Part shown: piece after piece, positions 56,416 through 64,000 of the stretch
How the letters are laid out: every line of letters begins with the position of its first letter
How positions within the stretch are numbered: position 1 is the first letter of the stretch
Source: Hypericum androsaemum
Taxonomy: Eukaryota; Streptophyta; Magnoliopsida; Malpighiales; Hypericaceae
Length of the DNA stretch: 64,000 nt
NCBI GenBank assembly: GCA_963995505.1
Contig: OZ023187.1
Coordinates: forward strand, 16,455,176 to 16,519,175
Direction: 5' to 3'
Translations under genes and position numbers: made by a program
The notes under the pieces: model-generated
Told to the model about the DNA's origin: nothing
Database searches by the model: none
The model's input: the letters and a program-made list of their open reading frames with translations, nothing else

Positions 56416-57214
56416 ATTAAAAAAAGGCAGGTATGAATTTCAGGAAAAAAGGTCTTGTGCGGGTGCGGGTGCGAGAAGTGCATTCAACCATTAAGAACTT
56501 GATGATGTTTGATGTGCCTTCCATTCAAAAATAAATTCGCTTGGAAGGCTTGGTGAACTTTCTTGAGTAAATTTTTGTTTCTTGGTGAACTTGATGATGT
56601 ATGAGGTGCATTCAACCATTAATTCTTTCTCAGTTGAAAATCTGTGACGTGTTTCGTGTGCTAATTAATCTTGCAAAGACCCATCTCGTAGCAAGAAAAA
56701 GTTCTTCAAAATTGTAACAACACTAACTTAAATGATTTGATTGTATACATAGTGCACCTCTTTTCCTATCAAACACCATCATATTCACTGTAATGAAAAC
56801 TTGATTATTTGTGAATACGTGTACTATGCTTCGTTGCTTTATTTCTGTGGCTTAGTCCATTTTCTTTTCGTGTTCACCTTGGAACGCACGTTTAACTTGT
56901 TTAGCACACAATTAGAGACATAATTAATGATATACTATATTTCCATAAGTACATAATTGAAAATACACCTAATGATATTTTCATGATTATATAATTAGAA
57001 ATAAAATTAATGACATCTTATATTTCTATAATTGCATAATTGATAACATAATTAATGAAATCCTTGAAAAAAAAATTACCATTTTGTTTGTTATGTTATA
57101 AATAAACAAAAAGATATTAGTTTGGCATGACCATACTAGATTGGCACCAGTGTACCAAAAAGTATTTAAAAGATTCGGGGTTTAATAATATGTAATTCTT
57201 AGTGTAATTTTACC
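56416..57214. other. Spacer, nothing recognised
   Basis: Short repeated words only (GGTGAACTTGATGATGT-like, and ATAATTGAAAAC/ATAATTAATGA around 56925-57060). No gene. Confidence 0.4.
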
Positions 57215-57310
57215 TTTTAAAAAAAATTGGCACTAGTGACATCCTCATTTTCATTTTCGTTGAATTTCATGATGAGACTTGTATCTTTTTTAGGGGGAAA
57301 TATAAGTTTC
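57215..57310 (+). repeat. Dispersed repeat family C (copy 1)
   Basis: TTGGCACTAGTGACATCCTC, then TTTTCATTTTCGTTGAA and GAGACTTGTATCTTTTT, repeated at 58868-58945 with a few changes. The flanks share TTTTGTTTGTTATGTTATAAATAA-like strings before both. Confidence 0.75.
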
Positions 57311-57644
57311 GTATATTATTTCAAAATATTAATAAGAGACTTGGCTAAACTACAGATTACTAAAGTTAATTTATTCCTAAAAATAATTGTATATTTAAAG
57401 TATGGTCAATTTATGACGAGACATGAAAAAATATGACTTTTTATAAAAACTCTACAATTTTAAGAGCGACCATGAATTGAATCTGATTTAAATATTCTTC
57501 GATTGATAAACAAATTTAATTCAAATTATAATTGACTCACACATAACTACATTCGTCCTTAAATAAATGAGATACGAATTATAGTTTTTATAATTCGATG
57601 CCGTTGTCACCACTATTCGTAGTTTGGTTTTATTGGATTGTTAA

Positions 57645-57860
57645 AATTGTTTTGAACTTTGATTTGTGGCGGGCTACTTCGGGTGAAATGATGGCTCACT
57701 CTCGGGATGAGTTTGGGCTGGCTCCACGAGCCGCCGGGCGGGGCCAGGTTTGTGGGCTGGGCTATCTCTCAGGCCGGGTTGGGTTAACGGTTCGTGGGCT
57801 TCCTCGCGGGTTCACGGGGTGCGACTTCATAATTCGAAAATATTTACCTTGCTTCTGTAA
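57645..57860 (+). repeat. GC-rich dispersed repeat family D (copy 1)
   Basis: TTTGATTTGTGGCGGGC, then CTCGGGATGAGTTTGGGCTGGCTCCAC, then GGGTTAACGGTTCGTGGGCTTCC, CTCGCGGGTTCACGGGGTGCG and AATTCGAAAATATTTACCTTGCTTCTG. The same series occurs at 63285-63530. The open frame across it is an effect of the GC-rich composition. Confidence 0.8.
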
Positions 57861-58089
57861 ACCGATTTTTGTATGGAATTCCGTTCACTTCACGTTACCT
57901 TTTATTTGAGAGGGATTCGCCTTACATTTAGAAATTTATGACATTCGAACGTTTTGTCTTATTTTTAGAAAGTTTTTTATGTTTGGAAATTTATGATATT
58001 CGAATGTTTTTCGTTGTTTTTAGAAAGTTTTCCTGACTGTTCCATAATAGATACCAAAAACTTATATAATAGAACTACAACAATTTCCG

Positions 58090-58600
58090 AATAAAAAAAA
58101 TCATTGATAATAAAGTCGTTCATGTATGATGGCTCTCACCTAATCCAGGGAGAGAACCTCCATGCAAGTTCATCTCCAATTAAACTTTATTAAATTTCAT
58201 GCGATTTCAATTCTTGGTATACATTCCTCGACCCTTTTCAATTGACTCTTAATTCTTCTGTTTTGTGCAGGATTACGATGCCCAATACCCCCTAAACCCT
58301 CAAGATTTGCAGTCCGAGGCCGTAGTGGTGCAAACTCGCTCAAGGCAAAGCCTTCATGTGCTAAACATTTTGGGCAAAGGGACACCGAACGAGCTGAGGT
58401 TGATCAAACCCATCTAGAACCTATCCTCGGGTGGATTCTGGACAAAGCCAGAGAAATCTGGTGGTTTCCGTCCTATCTTAAACTGCTCCAAGGAATGGTG
58501 GTGTTGCAAATATTTATACCCAGCTCGACCCTGAAGAACAACTGCGCTCGATTCGAACTTCGATTTAGTTACTGAGGACATGGACCCAATTCATCTTGGA
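58090..58600. other. Spacer with fragments of repeat phrases
   Basis: Carries GTGCAGGATTACGATGCCCAATACCCC, related to the GATTACGAGGCTTCATGCCCAATA phrases at 29341 and 29446, so an old repeat is shared between distant parts of the window. No gene. Confidence 0.4.
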
Positions 58601-58854
58601 GAGCCAGCAAGAACTTGTCGAGGCTTGTATTGTTTTTGATTTGCACGAGGAATCAGGAGCCCTCCTTTGGGAGCTAATAGATCTGCATTTTGTTGTTAAA
58701 CTCATAACAATTTCGCAGCTTTTTGTAATCATTAATACGGATTTCATCATGGTTTCCTATCCAGTTGAGTTTAATCCAACGTTATTCTTTGGAAGTAATT
58801 TACCATTTTATTTGTTATATATAAATAAATAAATAAATAAAGAAGTATTAGTTT

Positions 58855-58960
58855 GTCATGACGAGACTAGATTGGCACTAGTGACATCCTCATTTTCATT
58901 TTCGTTGAAATTTCGTGACGAGACTTGTATCTTTTTAAAGAGGAAAATATAAGTTTCGTA
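58855..58960 (+). repeat. Dispersed repeat family C (copy 2)
   Basis: Matches 57215-57310 closely. An (AAAT)n run at 58826-58842 precedes it. Confidence 0.75.
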
Positions 58961-59679
58961 TTTTATCTCGAAAAATTTGAGTACAAAAGTTTATCAAGTT
59001 TTAAGGAATGGGAGAAAATCCAATCTGCCAGAAAGTGAACTTAATCTACCTTGTTTACATATTCAATTTGCAACGAGGCTATTTAATCTAGAAATGTATG
59101 CCTAAGTGAACAAATAGGCGAGCTTTTAAACTCTTGTCTCAAGTCCAATACAAGATTTTTCTACTATCCAATCAATGCGTGGATTAGGAACACTCAGAAA
59201 TAAAAAGGTAAGGTGGGAATTCGTTTCCATTGTGGTTTCACATTACCATATTATCTCCGAACCAGTCTTAAACCATTCATATGAGTTGTCCACGAAGTTT
59301 GACTATGTAACCTAGAAATATATATATGCCTATGTGAACACCCTCACCTTACGCCTCGGCCCCGCAAAGATCTTCCTGGTAAATCCACCTCCAATTAAAC
59401 TTAACTTTTCCGAGAATACGAGACAACTTATTCGATGGCAAACGGTAAGAAAATATAAACGAAAGGCCATTGTATTTATGGTAAAACAGATAGTTGAAAG
59501 AGAGATCTTGATTTAGTTTTTTAACTTGTCAGCAAGAAAAAGAAAGATCTATCAAATTCTTATACAGTTCCTTGATCTTAATGGCCGAATTAAATTGATA
59601 AAATTATATCGAGTCTTGACTCAATTCTTAAACTTTAACTATGCCTTATCTTTTTTATAACAATGAGAAGAAGCAAACA

Positions 59680-59970
59680 TGGAGAAGACCAAGTTGCACC
59701 AGCAGAGCTCCAGAGACTCTGATGGGGAACAAAATCACGATATTTTGTTCCGTTGCGGTATCAAAAAGTCGACCTCCAAGTGCTTACTCCCAAAAAAACC
59801 GCAAAAGCGTAGTCTTGTGGCCTGGACTACGCCCCTTACATCAAATAGTTCATCCCTTTTGGTTTCTCTGAGAGTGAATCAATTGGAGCTCGACTTCATT
59901 GAAACAGCAAAACTTGGGTCCATAAGGAGTAAAAGCTCCGCATTGAAGCACTTTTCTATTAAAGATTAAT
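59680..59970. pseudogene. Degraded fragment of the LRR/FBD gene family
   Basis: GAAGACCAAGTTGCACCAGCAGAGCTYCAG, then TTTTGTTCCGTTGCGGTATCAAAAAGTCGACCTCCAAGTGCTT match 61925-62070 with many changes and small gaps, so on the minus strand it is exon 1 of the family. The remaining bases to 59970 (plus-strand LELDF-like frame) may be another LRR piece. Confidence 0.5.
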
Positions 59971-60593
59971 CGGTGTGAGGATGATCGTGGTCATATGTCG
60001 ATAAATTCGATTTGGATTATGATAATGATATTATAATATTTTCTTTTTCATAAGAACTAATCAAAATGTAACAGACATTCTAAAGAACCATATCACGATA
60101 AATAAAAAAAGGAACCATTTTTCAGATTGGCGTGTTCTCTAAGCTATTTAAAAAAAATCCTAAGCTAAGCTAATTTATAGAACAGAATTTAAAGTCTAAT
60201 ACAAAAAAAAATTAATTAAGTATAATACAATTTTCTAAAAAAACTGAGATCATACGATGAACAAATACATTCTCTTCTTATTCGATGATTTATCATTGTC
60301 ATTTTTCAGATACTTACTCAACCAACAAATATATGTTCGATCCGGATATATTTTTGACATTTGATATCCAAACTTACTAATCTCATTTGCAAACCCAATA
60401 TACTTTGAATATTCAACCACATTGTACGAAGAAAAGCTGGTAAAATTAAACAGAAAAATATAATAACCGGACATTATAACTTTTAGCTTGCTCTATGCAC
60501 ATTAAAATATAATATAGTGTCATGGTTGAATTTCGAATCCCAACTAGCCCAAACAAAATTTGCTTACGTACGCTAGAGTACGCATAGATAATA

Positions 60594-60823
60594 GGAAAAA
60601 GTCCACTTAACTACTGTGTGGTATCGCAAAAAATCAAGTCAGTACCCTATAGTTTAAAACGTATCAATTGAGTCAAACTTATTTAAATTAAAATCAATTA
60701 GAGGCCCGGGCAGCTGCCCAGACCCTGCCTGTCTTACCCGTACCCTGCGCGACCACATAGACCAGCCACATCAAATTTTTTAATTTTTTGCGATACCACT
60801 GGGTACTTAAGTGAACTTTTCCC
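60594..60823. mobile_element. MULE-like MITE (230 bp)
   Basis: Perfect 9-bp target duplication TAGATAATA at 60585-60593 and 60824-60832. Inverted ends GGAAAAAGTCCACTTAA and complement GGGAAAAGTTCACTTAA pair for about 45 bp, through GTGGTATCGCAAAAAAT. No coding frame. Confidence 0.88.
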
Positions 60824-61019
60824 TAGATAATAACAAGTAAGAATTTATACCATAATATTTACATCAACAATAATATAGTATTTTAGTTAAACAGAAATTT
60901 CTTTTAGTCGCAGATATTTATGCCGTTTTCTTAAAAATAGAAATATTTTAAGATAGCATATCGAATAAACAACTTTGATATTTTAAGCTTTTCTTAAAAA
61001 AGTCCGCGCTTTCTCTTCT

Positions 61020-61225
61020 CCCTCCACTAGTCAGCATTGGCTAGACTGCTCCACGACCCGGCTTCCTCCTCCGCCTTCCGGACCCCCTCGCCTCAGCAGC
61101 CACCTCGCACGCTATTCCTCAACAACTTAGTCTGCGGTGCTGACTTTCTCAACCACATTGTCTGCAACGTCAATAATATTGCAGGGTACAGTGAATTTTT
61201 TACCTTTTCATGTCACGTTTCAGGT
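61020..61225 (+). pseudogene. Exon-like GC-rich fragment, unidentified
   Basis: A frame without ATG reads LARLLHDPASSSAFRTPSPQ, then a segment ending FLNNLVCGADFLNHIVCN, and runs into a possible donor CAGG|GTACAG at about 61180. Composition is much GC-richer than its surroundings, which suggests a captured first exon. I do not recognise the protein. Confidence 0.3.
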
Positions 61226-61475
61226 TAGTATATTTTTCCTTTATTCGAAATTGACTTTCGTCATTAGTTCTATGTAAACAAACCATCGAAAACCAATCAT
61301 GTGCTAAACAAGGTAAACGTGCGTTCCAAGGTTGACCCCAAATAAAATGGACTAATACCTGTATATGCAACTACTCATACGCTTTTATTCCAACTTCCAA
61401 GGTTGGTTCTATGACTTTACACTGCCCAATACTTTTGCAATCCTCACGGGCGCTATGTTAACAATGTTGAGTTTT

Positions 61476-62300
61476 TTATAGGTAGTTTCTAACCACGAAT
61501 ATCTCCAAATACTGGTTAGCCTTGGGAAATTGCATCAGAAAACTGGATCTGATCTCAAGCTCCTCCCTCATAACATGATCATCCAATTGCACAGGTACCA
61601 GAAACAAATTCACAGTCCTCAAGCAACGGCCGAAGTACATGATGTAACGGATCAAGCTCATCTCGTTGGGTGACCCTCCAAATCCACGAACATTGAGCAC
61701 CTCGAGACTTTGGAGTAAACAAGTCCCCGCTTGTGGCGTCCAAGACCAGAAATTTGCGGGGTCGATTGGGTACGAAGCCCAACTTGAAGGCCAAGTTGAA
61801 AGATTATTGATTCGTTTCTTTAAACTCAACGACAGGGAAGAAAAGATTGATCAAATTATATTCAATCTTGAACTTTAACTCTGCTTTTTCTTTCTATGAA
61901 TCAAGAAGAAGAAGAAGAAGAATTAAAGCTGGTGAAGTCCAAGTTGCACCAGTAGAGCTTCAAGTACTCCAGGTTTTCGTTAAGCTGATACACTCCTTTG
62001 GGAAGGCGGAAAACAATGGCGCCGTTTTGTTCCCATTTGGGATCAGAGAAGTCGAACTCCAAGTGCTTCGCTCCCATAAAAACAGAAAAGAGGATGAACT
62101 GGTTGATGTCATGGGCGTACTCATGTGGCCTGGACATTGTGAGGCTCATCTTCCATGCTTCGTCCTCCGGCGGGTGTTTTGCGAGGTCGCGGACGACGGA
62201 GTTCATGAACAACTTCCTCTCTGTAACTGTTGAGTTTCCTCCGACTGACCGCGCACGACGACCGTTGCCTCGTCGAAATCCAAACTCGACATCATCTCTC
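61476..62300 (-). pseudogene. LRR/FBD gene copy lacking its middle exons
   Basis: Minus strand. Exon 1 (about 62300-61905) begins MMSSLDFDEAT, reaches QQLQR, is frameshifted by two extra bases in that region, then reads KLFMNSVVRDLAKHPPEDEAWKMSLTMSR, AKHLEFDFSDPKW and LEYLKLYWCNLDF. The sequence passes almost directly to the terminal exon (about 61780-61476): FWSWTPQAGTCLLQSLEVLNVRGF, SLIRYIMYFGRCLRTVNLFL, and FVVRNYL before a TAG. Exons 2 and 3 of the 34-35 kb copy are gone. An AAG repeat at about 61904-61920 sits at the junction. The F-box is absent here too. Confidence 0.8.
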
Positions 62301-62469
62301 TTCAGGAATCGCCCCTCTCCTCTTATCGCTCGTGTGGTTTGGAATATGGAATGGTGTTTCCGGGTGTAATGTGGGTGTAGCGCTTCTTGGTTTTGGGTCG
62401 TTGTTCTTTCTTATTGCAGTGGAAGTTGGTTAAGAACGCAGCGAGGATTTCTTGGAAATATAGTTTTGA

Positions 62470-62758
62470 TGCTAATTAGAGTTACTAAAATGGCTTTCTG
62501 ATGTTAGATTTTGTATGGAAGGGCTTACTAATGAGAAATTGTTTTGGCGTGATTCAATTTGGTTTTGCCCTATTCTTAGGTGAATTTTTGATGGATTAGG
62601 TATTTAGATATTTCCAATCATAATTTTTACTATGATTCGTGATTATCTTGTATCCTAATTATTTATGTGATGTAATTTATGTACGAATGATATAATTACT
62701 ATGTAATTACGTTTAGCGGTTTGGAAAAATTAATACAATTTTAACTTATCAAAAAAAA
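62470..62758 (+). mobile_element. 5'-truncated LINE tail
   Basis: Homology to the LRR/FBD 5' flank stops near 62478 (after GAGGATTTCTTGG and GATGCTAATT). The insert then reads a LINE-like C-terminal frame (FWLDRF-like, poorly kept) and ends AACTTATCAAAAAAAA at 62745-62757. No clear target duplication. Confidence 0.45.
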
Positions 62759-63280
62759 GAGAAATTTTTGTTCCCGTTTATATGGTGATTATGTTGGAAT
62801 CATTCTCAAGGATTATTATTTTTAGTGGAATCCCCGCATACTAGGTATCACGAGGTTCGCTAAAAATCTCTCAGCCATGCAAAACTTGAGAATTGATAAA
62901 GAATATTGCTTGCTTTTATTTATAATGATCAGTTTCTTATATACAAGGCTGAATTACAAGAAATGAAAGTGTTACTTAAATACTGAAGTATTCGAACTAA
63001 CAAGACTAATTACAGTTAATGACTAAGACTAATTACAATCTAAGTATGCAGCAATAATATACATTAGTTATACAAGGAATGGATAATAATCAGGTCTTCA
63101 TCACAGTGATCATGATCATGATCAATGTTCATCACACATTTCAACATGTGCATATATATCACCTCATTTTTGTGTTGATTTCGAACGAAATCCGATACGA
63201 CTAGGTGGTCTGGGTCAAAAAATCCTGACAAATTACCCAGTCAAAAAATCCATTTCGAATGTAATGGAATAAGGAGATCA
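62759..63280. other. Spacer, nothing recognised
   Basis: AT-rich, with a short ATGATCATGATCATGATCA palindromic run at about 63106-63122. Confidence 0.4.
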
Positions 63281-63284
63281 TTCT

Positions 63285-63530
63285 TAACTTTGGTTTGTGG
63301 CGGGCCACTTCGGCTGAAAAGATGGCTCTCTCTCGGGTTGAGTTTGGCTGAGTTCACGGGTTGGGCTGGCTCCACTAGCCGCTGGTCTGGGCCAGGTTTT
63401 TGGGATGGACTCTCTCTCGGGCAGGGCTGGGTTAACGGTTTGTAAGCTTCCTCGCGGGTTCACGGGGTGCGCTTTAAGGGCTGGGTTTCTGGGCTTCCCA
63501 ATTCGAAAATATTTACCTTGCTTCTGCTGC
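63285..63530 (+). repeat. GC-rich dispersed repeat family D (copy 2)
   Basis: Same ordered blocks as 57645-57860, with a longer GGGCTGGCTCCACTAGCCGCTGG middle. Directly followed by family B sequence. Confidence 0.8.
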
Positions 63531-63800
63531 TACGCATTATTCATTTTTTATATTCTTTTCTTTTACTTGCTAATTAAAATACTTATAGTGATAAAAATAT
63601 TGTAGCAGCTGAATTGTGTAATTTTTTTAGATTATAAGAATATATATGCATAGATTACACTAGGATTACATGAACTAAGATAATCTAATAGTAATCCAAC
63701 AAAACGGAAAAATGAAAGAATTTTTTGTTGTCTCAATTCTACTCAATGCCGGTTGTTAGAAGTAGTTACAATTGAATTAGGAGACTAAAAAAACATCAGT
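63531..63800 (+). repeat. Dispersed repeat family B (copy 3)
   Basis: CATTATTCATTTTTTATATTC, then TTTTACTTGCTAATTAAAAT, AAGATAATCTAATAGTAATCCAA and GTTAGAAGTAGTTACAATTGAATTAGGAGACT match 55500-55790. Confidence 0.7.
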
Positions 63801-63827
63801 TTGTTTTTTCGCATGATATAGTTCTTT

Positions 63828-64000
63828 TAGAGCCTGTTTGGAACCAAATCCTATAGGAAAATGATTCTATTTCCATTCCCATAAGAGAAAAAAAACTCTT
63901 TTTCTCATTTTCTTGTAGGATCTATGACTTAAACTATGGAATTGATTTGGTATTTTTACTCTCACTACCCTTTACAACTCTTTTAACCAATATTAAACAA
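63828..64000. mobile_element. Possible MITE start, cut by the window end
   Basis: TTTTAGAGCCTGTTTGGAACCAAATCC resembles the GAGCCTGTTTGG terminus of common plant MITEs. The other end is outside the window, so this cannot be confirmed. Confidence 0.35.

Noticed and set aside
57598..57909. 103-codon plus-strand frame
   Set aside because: It covers dispersed repeat family D, whose GC-rich composition removes stops. The second copy at 63.3 kb does not keep the frame.
1..64000. tRNA or rRNA genes
   Set aside because: I looked for A and B box pairs and conserved rRNA segments and saw none. TGGTATCAGAGC sites are retroelement primer sites, not tRNA genes.

Overview
This 64 kb window is nuclear DNA from a flowering plant, probably a eudicot. 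The grounds are two cytochrome P450s of plant families, a neprosin-domain gene with seven exons, DAWDLE-like and tryptophan-synthase fragments with plant-style GT-AG introns, Ty1/copia and L1-type retrotransposons, MULE/hAT/pogo-like MITEs, and AT-rich spacers. No plasmid, phage, CRISPR or operon structure is visible. The species cannot be read from the sequence.

Layout. 0-3.7 kb: a non-autonomous Ty3-type LTR element on the minus strand with a perfect CCAGG target duplication. 4.5-5.0 kb: a broken CYP706-like P450. 6.2-9.5 kb: a relic copy of the CYP71 upstream region, an hAT-like MITE nested inside a MULE-like MITE, and a 21-copy ~22-bp tandem array. 9.5-11.5 kb: an apparently intact two-exon CYP71-type P450. 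11.6-12.4 kb: two more MITEs. About 15.7-26.8 kb: a decayed L1-type LINE split by copia-1 (17.3-22.5 kb), whose reading frame carries nine in-frame stops and no frameshift. 26.9-28.8 kb: an Emigrant-like MITE and a Pack-MULE carrying a DUF4283 fragment. 30.9-32.7 kb: tryptophan synthase beta pseudogene. 32.8-33.6 kb: hAT-like element. 34.3-35.8 kb: an F-box-less LRR/FBD gene. 36.5-43.7 kb: a DAWDLE-like FHA pseudogene split by copia-2 (37.3-42.2 kb), which has identical LTRs. 46.7-49.9 kb: an apparently intact neprosin gene. 50.5-64 kb: broken copies of the LRR/FBD gene scattered among several low-copy dispersed repeats, one of which keeps a covarying hairpin.

Functionally, only the CYP71 gene (ER-bound monooxygenase, probably specialised metabolism) and the neprosin gene (predicted secreted protein) look able to make full-length products. 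The neprosin has His where the family usually has Glu in the (E)AGW motif, so its catalysis is in doubt. The other gene-derived sequences are fragments. Several keep introns, so they arose by DNA-level duplication or capture and not by retroposition. I could run no searches or alignments; family names rest on motif recognition, and boundaries on terminal repeats, target-site duplications and splice sites read by eye.
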